64,000 nucleotides of DNA, from assembly GCA_903813345.2 (NCBI GenBank), contig CAIIXF020000011.1:29692166-29756165 (forward strand), written 5' to 3'. A program made the translations under genes and the position numbers. Numbering within the stretch: position 1 is the stretch's first letter; each line of letters opens with the position of its first letter. Of the stretch, positions 1 to 11,534 are shown one piece after another. The notes beneath the pieces are model-generated. The model had not been told where the DNA came from and ran no database searches. It saw only the letters and a program-made list of their open reading frames with translations. Source of the stretch: Owenia fusiformis (taxonomy: Eukaryota; Annelida; Polychaeta; Sabellida; Oweniidae).

Positions 1-815
1 CCCGATTAGTCTTGTCTACTGATTCCAGTCAAACAGTTTGAGAGATTGATCTCAGATTTTCACGGATGTTTCTGTGTGAGAATCTAAAACCGATCTTAGA
101 CATGCAGAATAGATTTTAAGGCAGCCACTTTGGATTTTGAAAAATTCAAGGTGTTTTTCTTGTTTTGAAAGTCCTGAACTGAAAAGCCATTTCGCAAATT
201 GATTTCAAGCAGCTTTCATCAATGTTCAGTGCTATTGAAGTAGAGATAAATTTAGTTTTTTCAGAATATTGAATACATATTAAAAAATGCACACATTTCC
301 ATAACAAGACATACAATCATCATAAATTGCCAAATTTGATGTATCAATCCTTCCTTTAATATCTATTCAAGGGTGCGATATTGTTCACCATGTGTCTTAT
401 TTCTTCTCACATACTATAAACAATTTGTTGACCTATCTTGACAATTATAACACTTATCAATCATACACACCACACATGCATACAACTCACTACATACCAT
501 AATCTTGTAATCTTTATGTAAACAAAGCCATGAAGCTTTTTCTTGGATTATTTAATACTCTGTTGCATTATAACCTCTACTAATTTCATCAGATTGTAAA
601 TAAAATCAGAATTCTATATATGTCCATAGTACTGTTTCTGTATTATATGTATATATTTACTGGTGACTGCTAGTGTAGCGAAAATATATATCTGAAACTA
701 AACCATGTGTTATGTATATTTTATTTATTTATTTATATTTATATATCATAGGCATGCCAAAGCTTCTTGCCATTTACACTTACAGTAAAACCTGTAAAGC
801 TTATGCTACAAATTA
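1..815. other. AT-rich intergenic flank without a gene
   Basis: No open frame here resembles a conserved protein and no exon with matched splice sites was found. The stretch is AT-rich with short TA runs near 640-740. It lies downstream of the minus-strand STI1-domain gene and may include its far 3' flank. Confidence 0.5.
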
Positions 816-1520
816 TAGAGGGAGCCACTTGTACATGCTACCAATATGTAGAGGAAGCCACCTAACATGCTGGCAATATTATAGACTTCCAATTTTATAG
901 TCACTTTACATGCTACCAGTACTGCAGGGAGTCACTTTACATGTTACCAATACTAGAGGGAGTCACTTTACATGATGCAAATTTTATAGTGTCACTTTAC
1001 ATGTACCAATACTAGAGGGAGTTCTTTACATGCTGCCAATTTTATAGTGTCACTTTACATGTTACCAATACTAGAGGGAGTCACTTTACATGCTGCCAAT
1101 TCTATAGAGAGTCACTTTACATGTTACCAATACTACAGGAAGTCACTTTACATGCTGCCAATTTTATAGAGAGCGAGTCACTTTAAATGTTGCCAATACT
1201 AGAGGGAGTCACTTTACATGCTGCCAATTTTATAGAGAGTCACTTTACATGTTACCAATACTACAGGAAGTCACTTTACATGCGGCCAATTTTATAGAGA
1301 ATAGAGAGTCACTTTACATGTTACCAATACACTAGAGGGAGTCACTTTACATGCTGCCAATTTTATAGAGGGAGTCACTTTACATACTGCCAATTTTATA
1401 GAGAGTCACTTTACATGCTGACAATTTTATAGATAGTCACTTTATAAGTTACCAATACTCCAGAGGGAGTCATTTTATATGCTGCCAATTTTATAAAGGG
1501 AGTCACTTATTAAGTTGCCA
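816..1520. repeat. 33-bp minisatellite, alternating two unit types
   Basis: About 20 tandem units of roughly 31-35 bp share the core GTCACTTTACATG. Two variants largely alternate: one continues CTGCCAATTTTATAGA, the other TTACCAATACTAGAGG. This gives a dimeric higher-order period of about 65 bp. Small indels and substitutions separate the copies, which become more diverged towards both ends. It lies about 300 bp downstream of the stop codon of the minus-strand STI1-domain gene. Confidence 0.9.
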
Positions 1521-1822
1521 ACATATATCTTGGGGTAGCTAAAGTTGCAATACTATAGATGGAACCACTAACATGTAAATCCTAAAAGGAGACATCAGCA
1601 AATGATTACATCAGTCAGTCGTGAATTGTATAAATCGCCCTTTTGGATAAATACAGACTAGTTTTAGTGTAAAATGCATTATTCAAGTCCACTGTCCAAA
1701 AGCCTTAATTGTAAAGCAGTCTTACACTGCAGATTTGCTACAACATATTATGTAAGATGGTATTCCAGGGAGCAGGAAGTGTCAAAGTCTTGATGTATCA
1801 TCCTGGGTTAATACGAAGGCTG

Positions 1823-4800
1823 TCACCTTTGAAATGCAAGTAGTCCAACATCAACCAACTTCTTAATTTTTCCTTGGATATCTGGAGTTGCATTTTGTAA
1901 AATACTGAAATACAAAGTTAAGAAATGTTTATATATTACATAATCCCAATAGATATGAACAGACAGTTTAATCAGATATTTGCCAAAAAGAGTGACTGAT
2001 GGACAATGTCCTTTTCCTATATAGCTTTGAAATCTCGTTAAAGTCTTGTTTTTAATGAGATTTTCGGAGATCTGTATTTTTAACCATTAAAGACTTAAAT
2101 TTTCTTCCATTTGATGGCATATTTGAATTACCCGTGTTTGTATCAAAACATCTTTGATTTGCACTGTTATTTACCTTTATTCAAATTCTAATGATTTTCT
2201 AGTTGTCTAAAAAAGATCGGGCTAAATCCCCATTGACACAATGCTGAAAAACCTTTAAAAGTTCATTGACACTTACAAGGATCACAATTTTAATGTGAAA
2301 TCACAATTCACATGCCAATAAGATCATATAGTTACATTCCAATGGTGTTTTAAGTTTATCCAAATGGAATTACTTCTTAAATCAAGAAATTAAGTGACTC
2401 TGGTAATACATTTACATGTATTCTAACGGTCGAAGTTAGTACCGCGTGATTCATTTTGTGTAGCTCTATCAGTACAAAAACGGACTCAGTGAAATAAAGA
2501 AACAAAGTGACAAGAGAGAATTCAGAGACGCAATTCAATTGATTATGTATATCCTAGTATGCTATCTCATCATACTTACACTTGTGCTTGGTGAGGATCA
2601 TTCTTCAAAGTATATATAAGCTGTTGTACAGTTTTATCCATGATAGCACCCTTTATCTCAGGATCAGCTGAAATAAGTAGACAATTCCAGTATCAAAACC
2701 TATGCACTCAAATTAACTGTTAATTTTCTCGGCTGAAAACAGTATTTAAAATAGTTGAGCCCCATGACAAAGTAACCCCATACAACAAGTTCAACGCATC
2801 TCACCTATACATATTTTTATATGTATATAATTGTCTAATATTTTACAATGTTTGGTTGGGTATTTTATTGTTTAATAATGTAATATCTGACATGAAAAAA
2901 ATTGTAACAATATATGTATGTGTACGTATATTACCTAATATTTTTTGTATTCTGGCTTCATCCTCTGCTGTAGCCTGATTAGGATTTGTACTACTATGTA
3001 CTTTCATATCTGCACCACTAGGTGGCTCTGCTGGTTGCTCAGATTGTTCCCTCTCACCTAGCTCCGAAAAATGTTGCCCTGAATCAAATTCAAAAAGTGT
3101 AATTTACTAGTATAATGGATGGTGATCATGGTGATAGATCTGATTATTAACCAGTATCACTTATACATATTATATTGGTACATAAAACAATATGAAGTTA
3201 AAGCTTCTTGGACATTGAAATAATCTAGTCATAATACAAAAAGTATCCTACCTAAAATTCCACTAAATTCTTTAAAGAACTCAAATACTTCAGTGTTGTC
3301 TTTATACTTCATTGTCGCAGCTTCTGGATTTGTTTGGAAGTCAGATATGGCTTGCTGGAATACAGGATTGGTCAATTTCTCTAACAGCTTTGGTCGACTT
3401 TGTATCGTCTGTAGAAAATCTTGAGTGATCCACTCTGAAAATATGCAAAGTACAAGAGAATTCAGTAAACAAATGTCAGAATAGACATTGAATGCCACGG
3501 GCAGGATACTTGAAGCAAAACTGCTGAATCCTACTATATGTGGTCTTAACTTCCATAATGCTTGACCTTCAACAATTGAAATGACACACACATACTGCTT
3601 TACAATATTAAAGTAAGAAGATGATACAAAAACAATGAGACTATATTTTTAAACATATAATCCACCATCCAAAGGTTCATGTGAGGGTTGGGAATTGACA
3701 CATACAGTGTTGCCCCAGGAGTTGGAATTTTGACATAGTACTTCGTCCAGAAGAGACTTTTGAAATGCATATTCCCTTTGATAGGAATTTTGACTATATT
3801 TGTCATTTGACCAGCATGGGGATCTCAAGTAAACCTTTGAATGGTGCATTATGGTTTAAAATTGTTATTCAGAAATCCAGAGCTTCCCCATCTATACTCT
3901 CCATTAGTACATGATGCCAAGTACATGTTGCTCAATGCAAAATTATTATCTGCCTCAATTATTAATTAACTCACCTTTATTATTCATTAAATTCTGTGAG
4001 GCCTTCATAGCATCTTGTACCTCAGGCATTGACAGTCTCGTATTCTCCTCTTCCTTGTTAGCTTTGATAAAAGGAATCTCCTCTTGTACATTTATAGGAT
4101 CAGTCTTTTTATTGACAGGCTTTGCTGTTGGTTTAGGTTTACTCTCCTGTTTAGATTTTGAAGCAGGTGCTCCAAAAAGGAAGCCTTTTTTCATTCCAGC
4201 AAAGGCACTGTCTTTGTTGTCCTGGTTGCTAGGGAGACTGGGAGAGGGAGTAGATGTTGGTAGTTTGTGTTCAGGAGAAGCATTTTTAGCAGTTTGTTTA
4301 GCAGCTCTAGAGGGTTCCTTTAAATATAATAATATAGTTGCATAGGATGACTTGATGTAATATCTCGATTCTATATTCATTGGGGGTTTACCATAAGATG
4401 TACACCTTCATGTAACCTTAAGTGGAATTTTTCCAAAACATCTGAGGCCAGAATGTTTCTAAGAAGAGAGCTTTCAGATGAGATGTTCATAGTTTGGCCA
4501 AACTATTTCCCAAACATTTTTTGTCATTCAAATCAAGACTTGAACATTTATTAAATGGTTTATTCCTTCAAAAAATAAAGGATATATAGGACCTATAAAA
4601 TGTGATTTGACTATAAAGGGTGAACGGGCATTTAAAAGATATTTAGATTAATATTTACAATTCAAAATTACATAATCATGCATTGATTTCCCAAGATTTT
4701 TCACTCAACAGGTTGTTAAATCCAAATTTTATCTATTTTGGGCAAAAACTCTCAATACAGTGAAACAGAGTTCCAAGACAAATTTGCCTCATGATAAATG

Positions 4801-6838
4801 AACCCCTATAAGTGGGACACTTTTTAGAAGTACCAAATGTGTTCTACTTAGACAGGTTTTACTGTATATTTCACCCTTTGGAGGTAATTACAAATTTTCA
4901 ACAGGGTGGCATGTAATCTTTGAATTTTCAACAGGGTGGCATGTAATCTTTGAATTTTCAACAGGGTGGCATGTAATTTTTGAATTTTCAACAGGGTGGC
5001 ATGTAATCTTTCAACAGGGTGGCATGTAATCTTTGAATTTTCAACAGGGTGGCATGTAATCTTTGAATTTTCAACAGTATCCGGCAACTGATTGTTCAAT
5101 TGCTGTGGAGACAACATGGATGAGTACACACACTTACATTTGATTTAGAGGTCTCTTTCTTGCCGATTGTTCAATTTCTGGGGAGAAAACATACATGAGT
5201 TCACTTACATTTGATTTAGGGGTGTCCTTTTTGCTGATCCCTTTCATATCTCTAATAGCCTCAACCTTCTGTAGCAGTTCTGACATATCCTCAAGTGGAG
5301 GGACATCTAATGGGATTAAAACATACATAAATATCATTTGTAAACAAGCAAAAATATTAAAATGAAATCAGCTGCTTACTGTACTCTCGGTATTTTTAGC
5401 ATGCCATTTAGTTTCAAGCTTTTTAAAAGTAACAAACATTCAAATCTCTCTGTAGATTTTTGAATGAATAATCATTTGTATTTTTATTTCAATTTCATCC
5501 TAAATAGTACTTGAAATCGAACCAAGCTGTGAAAAATAAAATGAAATCTGAAAAATTTCCCTCACTGGAAGTTCAGCCATTTATTTGTAAGAAATATTTG
5601 GAGATTTCAAACGCTAATTTAACTTTGTTAATTTCCATCAAAACTGCCATTTTGATTTCTCACATGAAGATGTCAACTCTGGGATAAAGACAAGTCCTGT
5701 TCAACACAGAAGCAGCTGATAGCTTACAGACTTCCGTAAGGAGGATGGAGATGTAGGGAACATTTGGAGATTTAACGATTTAAAGAGATTTAAAGCAGCT
5801 GATTTCAGTATTTCACTTTCAGCCATCACGATTATCTAGCAACTGATGGAGTGCGAGCAAAGGCTGTTCAATACAGATCAGATATATTTTGAAAGAGGTA
5901 AAAACCAACGGCTACAAAAACTAAGGTAATATGGGTTAATTTATACCCTTTGCATTTGTTTGACTTCACTTCTTAAAAGAGAGCTTCATCTTCACTCTTT
6001 CAGTTTACAATAAATTTCTGATCTTATTTACCACATGTTCCTTCTACTTTGCTGATTGGTTGAGAAAGGGTCAGCGTGGTAGATTTGAAATGATTTATTA
6101 ACGGGGCTGTCACAGACACCAATCTTTGGTCTGTAATATAGTCTATACTAGGCAGAGGGTAGTTTATAACTAGACTGTGCGTGCAGGGTAGTTAATTTAT
6201 AAGTGTTTACTAACTCTTAGACTGTAACTGACAGTCACACTAATTAGATAACCCTTATTTTTTACATTCAAGTGGCGGAAAATATCGACATGAGAAATGG
6301 GGTAACTTCAACACTTCCTTGTTAGAAGTTGAGAATTTCCCTTTTCTGCAATGTTTGATATAAAAAGTAAAATTATCGTAAGGTCTCGATCCATGCGAGA
6401 AGAAAACATGGCTATGTCAATAATTTGCAAAAGGCTAATTAGCCCAATTAGCCCCTATGTCAGAAATTAAATCAAATAAAAAATAAAATGTGTCGAAGTT
6501 ACCGGATACGTAGAAGATAGTATGATACACCAAATTGAAACGAAATGGCGTCAACATGATATCAATTCGCCCTATTTATAGGTTATAGGACTAGGTTAGG
6601 CTAGTCAATGCATAGCCTATAAAATTTATTAAAATTATTAATTTTTTCTAAAAATTAGGATTGTATAAACAGATTTACATACAAAAACTCTACTTGATAG
6701 AAAATAAATGTCTTCAAAGAAATTGCATGATAACTCTTACAAGCAAGGACATCATGTATCAATAATGAAGCGTTTAAAACAGGAGTATAATAACAAATTG
6801 TAAATAAATTTTGCCTGACCTTCATTTCCGGACGCCAT
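1823..6838 (-). CDS. STI1-like (DP-type) double-domain protein, uncharacterised
   Basis: Seven coding exons on the minus strand: 6820-6838, 5209-5306, 3975-4317, 3252-3434, 2935-3078, 2580-2667 and 1823-1904. Phases join without a shift and give 318 residues. The start is the ATG in CAATATGGCGTCC. Residues about 7-39 are acidic or helical (EDMSELLQKVEAIRDMKG). A polar, low-complexity linker rich in Lys, Pro and Ser follows and contains FAGMKKGFLFG. Residues about 155-215 form a first STI1-like helical unit ending EFFKEFSGIL. After a linker, residues about 255-318 form a second unit: DPEIKGAIMD, then KNDPHQAQVI, ending KIKKLVDVGLLAFQR. This last motif resembles the DP2 end of STIP1/Hop, so Hsp70/Hsp90 or client binding is a fair guess. 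I do not recognise the named orthologue. The first donor (GTCAGG) is weak; the others are ordinary. It shares a 219-bp divergent spacer with NDUFB8. Confidence 0.85.
4756..4866. mobile_element. candidate short TIR element (MITE), TA-flanked
   Basis: The left end reads TACAGTGAAAC and the right end GTTTTACTGTA, an inverted pair of about 11 bp with one mismatch over 111 bp. TA at both ends fits a Tc1/mariner-type insertion. It lies in an intron of the STI1-domain gene, next to a 30-bp minisatellite. It is short and weakly conserved, hence the low confidence. Confidence 0.4.
4892..5080. repeat. 30-bp intronic minisatellite, six copies
   Basis: The unit contains AACAGGGTGGCATGTAAT followed by CTTTGAATTTTC. 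Copies begin at about 4900, 4930, 4960, 4990, 5013 and 5043. The fourth interval is shortened to 23 bp by a 7-bp deletion. The open frame it creates on the minus strand is a by-product of the repeat, not a gene. Confidence 0.9.
5944..6190. mobile_element. 247-bp inverted-repeat element with perfect 9-bp target duplication
   Basis: The left end is TACCCTTTGCATTTG and the right end TGCAGGGTA. The 9-bp word GTTAATTTA directly abuts both sides (5935-5943 and 6191-6199). The first 60 bp and parts of the right half match the longer element at 23351-23730, so this looks like an internally deleted relative. A 9-bp duplication fits Mutator-like elements. It lies in the first intron of the STI1-domain gene. 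Confidence 0.75.
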
Positions 6839-7057
6839 ATTGAAACAAGTGCTTGACGATACACTGGACGAAATGTTAAATCAAAAGTGATTTCAAGCGA
6901 TTGTAAGCAAGTTTAGATATCAGTCATCTCATATAGAGGATTCTTATGTATAAAACTTCATCCACAGTAGCAATTATATAATTTCATACTCGGATTAGCT
7001 GAAATAAACTGTTTTAGACATTTCAAATTGATCGATTACTTTTATCAGATATCCAAA
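6839..7057. promoter_or_regulatory. divergent promoter, STI1-domain gene / NDUFB8
   Basis: Only 219 bp separate the two start codons, which point away from each other, so both promoters must lie here or overlap the first exons. I see no clear TATA box at a useful distance. Both start codons sit in ATGGCG contexts (CAATATGGCGTCC on minus, CAAAATGGCGGC on plus), close to the TISU/YY1 element used by TATA-less genes with very short leaders. Confidence 0.65.
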
Positions 7058-10000
7058 ATGGCGGCGCTCGCTCGGATCGGCCGACTGGTATCTCGCCAAT
7101 TTTTAGTAAATAAACACTTACCTGCTTCGCTAACAACACGGACATGTAAGTTTACCATATCTCGTTGATTTAATTGAATATTTATCGCAATACTTAAGTT
7201 TGAAATACATGTATCGCTTCAGTGAAGCGTACTAGAATTTCGACCTTGAAAAAAATGAATAAAAATTTTAGTAAAACTCCAATGCAGTGTCTCGCAATGA
7301 CACTGCGGCGGGCAGATGAAGAAATCACCAAAACTTTGAGAAAATAGTCCCCGTTTTCATCACAGATGTACTCAATTTTCAGACAACTTATAAAGAATAC
7401 ATTCTTTTACGTTCCCCAATCATTATTTTGTCAAAATTTCGAAATTCATGAAATATAAGAAGAAATATGCGGGGTAGGATTTAGAGTTAAAAGTTTTGTT
7501 GATAATGTTTCACCGCACGTGTGTTTATTATTTAAAATACGCACAATACAACCAATGAACTTGTCTAAATTTTTCAATCATGTGAAACCAGCATGAGACG
7601 AGAACCAGTCACGTCAGTTGTTTATTACGAAGTTGCAATGCTTACGATAAACGATCTGCCCGCCACAGTGATATGTTGAAGACTAGCAATGCATGAGAGT
7701 TCGAATTTTAGCCTGTAATTTTTAGGCTAAGCTTAGAAATCTGACTCTTGTATTCACAAATTCAACTTTCGGCTGTCGGGTCAACCTAAGATTTTCGACA
7801 TCTAAAAAGTCACTTGACTTTTTTGTGATTATGAGTCAAAGAAAGCATTCTTGAGTTTCAAATTGACTTCTGTGGTAACTTGAAACCATCTTCTAATTTA
7901 TTCCACTTACCTTTTATTGTTTCTCCAAATATATTCTTTGAAAATCGGATTTTAAGGGTGTTAATCAGGGCAATTGTGTGCCATTTTAATCAAAAATCTT
8001 GTTGCCACCTAGAAACAAGCAATTGTGATCTTGTTGTTACCTAGGAACAAGCAACTGTGATGTCACGTCACACTCATGTTAATTCTGGAATCACATGGCA
8101 GCCATTTTGGAAATTTCAAAAAAGTTCCCAATTAAAAAGGCTAAATGCTGTTAACAAATTGGAAACTTGCAGAATCAACAAAGGGTTTGTGAAATAATTA
8201 GGATATGGTTTCAAAATTATGCACATGACAATATATGACTACTAAATGCAGGCAGGGACTTTTAATTGCCAAAAAGTTGAGTGTCAAAAAGCAGAAATTG
8301 ATCTGTCATTTTTAAGTCGATTCAACTAACTGCCAACAACCCATTAGTTGATGAACAGTGACTAGTTCAACAAGTTAAACTTGGTCTGGGCCTTATTTCT
8401 TATCTGACATATCTTGTGGCCCGCCCTAGATTTAACGTCCATGCCAATTCGGCCCTTGATGTAAAAAATTTAATTATTTCTACTTGCATCTAGTATGTTA
8501 TAGGCGCTGTCATCTCAGTCTCCACTGCCCTTCATCTCAATGCTTGGAACTGTTGCTTCATCAAAAAATTAGCATTGTCATTTCATTCCAGATTGGAACA
8601 AAGACTGGAAGCCAGGTCCTTATCCCAAAACCCAAGCAGAAAGAGAAGCAGCAGCAAAGAAATATGGACTACGTATAGAAGATTATGAACCATATCCTGA
8701 TGATGGTATGGGATATGGAGATTATCCTAAATTGCCAGTTGCTTCGTATGATAATAGGTCAGATTATGAAGCATGGGATATTCCTGAGCAGAAGAGGAAC
8801 TTTGGAGAGCCTGTAAGTTCAATGTGTTTTATAGCAACTAATTACTAAACTTTTTCAATATATAGATAATGAATGTGAAACTATACCTTAAACATATGTT
8901 TGTTCCTTTAGCTATATATTATAAGCATAAGTGGACTGAAATTCTGGGTTTCACAACAAAGCATACATATTTTATCGGCCAATTCTAAGATCATTTTTAT
9001 TGGATACAAGCAGTTTTCTGTGCTAAATTCCTAGTTCACTGGTGATCCACTCGATTACGCTGGTTACCAAAACGGTTCGTTTTGGTAACAAAATGTTGGA
9101 ACATCGAAGCTACGATTTTTCTTTTTTCCTTATTTCACACGTTGTAGACAGAATTTCCACGATATTTTTATCACAAACGTGTATCAGTATCATATGTTTA
9201 AGAAAATGCACATATTTGCGAACAAATAGTTCAGAAGACAACAGAATCGTCGATTTCATTCCTCACTTAAGTTACATAAACGGTATTTCGAAAAACAGTT
9301 GAGATCTGCACTTTTAACCCAAACCGTTTATGTAACTTAAGTGAGGAATTAAATCGATGATTCTGTTGTCTTCTGAGCTAATATGTACATTTTCCAAAAT
9401 ATATGATACTGACACAGGATTGTGAGAAAAAACATTGTGGGGATTCTGCCTACAATGTGTGAAATAAGGAAAAAAGAAAAATCGTACATTCGACGTTCCG
9501 ACATTTTGTTACCAAAACGAACTGTTTCGGTAACCAGCGTAATCGAGCGGATCGCCAGTGTAGTTTACATTGCAAATGCTAAAGTAATATTACTATGATT
9601 CCCAACCAATAATTATATCTGAAAAAGATTTACTCACTTATACACAACAATTTATATTTAATGACTACATACTCTCGGACATAACACACAAAGTAATAAG
9701 CGTTAGGGAATTATAAACATGCTTTAAGTGATTAACAAAATCTATTATTATTATATGTGCAGCACTTGTAGTAAGTATGTTTGCTCCGTTTCAGCTTCAT
9801 GCAGATTGGGATGCCTACACTGGTGACAGACTAAATACAGACATGAGACAAAGATTTTCATGGTAAGTTTGTTAGTCATAAAAAACTGCAGTTTACCTGT
9901 AGATATTTCTTGCAAAATAATTTCTCAAATGTCAGTCAAATACTGCAATTAATTTCATTTATCTTTTTTGCAATTACAATAAATAGGATAATGAATTGAA

Positions 10001-11124
10001 TCTTTGATCGAGAAATTAGATATTTCAACCAAAAGTTAAGAAAGAGTAGATTTCATGCAAAATTCTTTCATTCACCCTTTCTTACAGATCACATATTTTT
10101 TCCAGGACTTCTAGATTTGTTTGGTTTATTGCTGTTATGGGCTCAATCACCGCAATTTACATACATGGCCTTTCTTATCCTATCTTTCACCCAGTGGTAA
10201 GTACTAGAATTATAGCCAAATGAGTTTTGGAGATCTTACATTTGTTCACATATATGGAACATACATACATGTACTACGTTCCTTGCATAATAGGAATATG
10301 CATAATAGGTTCAAACTAGGCACACAACATAAACAAAATCACTCAATTAGGCAACGAATATCTATTTGAAGTAAAATGAGTGGTTTTTCTTGAATAGTTC
10401 TTGAATAGTGATAAAATATTTATCTGGAAAAACTTCTAAAATTGCTGGCCGGAAAACAAGATAACCTCAAAGAAAATCAATGAATAGTTTTCCTAGGACG
10501 GTGATTAGATTTATAAGAACTTCATAAGTGGGTAACAGAAAAGAAGTTGGCCTCCCAAAAGTTTACCAACTTAGATTTTGATACCCTTAAAATGTGTAAA
10601 GTACAAAGGACGATTCTCGGTTTGGAGAACAGTCTCCTTGGCTAATTTTTTTTCATGAAAAATAGAGAAATATTACCCAAATTAAACTATGAATATTCAA
10701 AAGAGGACATTTAAATCTACAAGATGTAAAAATAACAAATTGGTCCGAAGCAGGGATAACGCTCAATTAGACCGATTTAATAAAATACAAGTCTTGATTT
10801 GGTAAAGAAGTTCATCAGTGAACTGCGCAAATATTTTTTTGCGAAAAATCTAGAAATATCACCCAAATTAAATTATAACTATTCAAAAGAAAAGACATTC
10901 AAATCTATATTATGTAAAAAAATCAAATTTGTCGGAAGCAGGGATAATGCTCATTTAGATTGATGAACTTCGTTCTCCAAACCGAGAATCGTCCTTTGAA
11001 GAAAAACTGACTCACCTGATTTTCTTCAGATACATAAACATGTTTTTAATTGTTATTTCAGATGCCAAAACAATATCCTTTCAAAGGAGAAGCACACTAC
11101 ACATTTGAACCTGTAGATGATTAA
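7058..11124 (+). CDS. NDUFB8: NADH dehydrogenase (ubiquinone) 1 beta subcomplex subunit 8
   Basis: Five exons: 7058-7145, 8592-8812, 9795-9862, 10106-10196 and 11062-11124. They total 531 nt, or 176 residues; the human protein is 186. It is an accessory subunit of the membrane arm of respiratory complex I in the inner mitochondrial membrane and has no catalytic site of its own. The N-terminus is Arg-rich and acid-free ([14 protein letters not shown]), as expected for mitochondrial import. Family motifs follow: [33 protein letters not shown], and [14 protein letters not shown]. One transmembrane segment lies at about residues 129-148 ([16 protein letters not shown]), followed by a short tail ending YTFEPVDD. 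All introns are GT-AG. The start codon was chosen for its ATGGCGGC context and the import-type N-terminus. Introns 2 and 4 carry inverted-repeat elements. Confidence 0.95.
7997..8062. repeat. two-copy imperfect direct repeat
   Basis: Two copies of about 32 bp, with the words CTTGTTG, CACCTAG or TACCTAG, AACAAGCAA and CTGTGAT, in NDUFB8 intron 1. No function is visible. Confidence 0.6.
9037..9560. mobile_element. 524-bp foldback element with 5-bp target duplication
   Basis: Nearly the whole element is an imperfect palindrome. The left end CACTGGTGATCC pairs with the right end GGATCGCCAGTG. The arms stay alignable to the centre near 9300-9320, including GTTACATAAACGGT and its complement. TAGTT lies on both sides (9032-9036 and 9561-9565). 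It has no coding capacity. It lies in NDUFB8 intron 2, and transcribed RNA could form a long hairpin. Confidence 0.85.
10604..10998. mobile_element. 395-bp TIR element with two internal direct repeats
   Basis: The ends CAAAGGACGATTCTCGG and CCGAGAATCGTCCTTTG are exact inverted repeats, continuing as TTTGGAGAAC and its complement. Inside, a segment of roughly 180-200 bp occurs twice as diverged direct copies (ATCACCCAAATTA and GAAGCAGGGATAA recur). It lies in NDUFB8 intron 4 and has no coding capacity. Confidence 0.8.
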
Positions 11125-11337
11125 CACCAACAGATCTAGGACAATAAATTATTATGAACTTTTGAAAAATGTATCTCCATTTTCTAAAAACTTGTAGAAT
11201 TATGAGTGGTTGTTAAGTATGCAGATTTAGTATAAAGCATATATGCAGGTTTCATGGACATTAAACATGTTAAAACAGGGGTAATGCTCAGTCTGAAATC
11301 TTTGTTGCAAAATGATTCTATGTTCTATGCATGAATC

Positions 11338-11343
11338 AATAAA
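11338..11343 (+). terminator. candidate NDUFB8 polyadenylation signal (AATAAA)
   Basis: The first AATAAA downstream of the NDUFB8 stop lies about 215 bp into the 3' flank. This is a plausible 3'UTR length, and it precedes the inserted element at 11535. Another AATAAA near 11672 lies inside that element. Confidence 0.5.
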
Positions 11344-11534
11344 ATTCCAACATTTGATATAGCTCTAAATGCCTATAGGTATATTTGTCTGTAACAGTTG
11401 TAATATCCTTACTGTACAAAGTTAAGACAAGAAATATAAATATTATACATATAAATTGTATTTTGTCTTCTTCATATTCATATCATAGTTATTATCTGGA
11501 TATCCATGTTTGTTGTTTGGACATTTGGTTTGAT

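Noticed and set aside
816-1520. Possible CRISPR-like array
   Set aside because: Repeats are contiguous 33-bp units with no unique spacers, in a eukaryotic genome. The arrays at 4892 and 38085 were rejected for the same reason.
3911-4345. 144-residue plus-strand open frame
   Set aside because: It is antisense to a well-supported exon (3975-4317) of the STI1-domain gene and resembles nothing.
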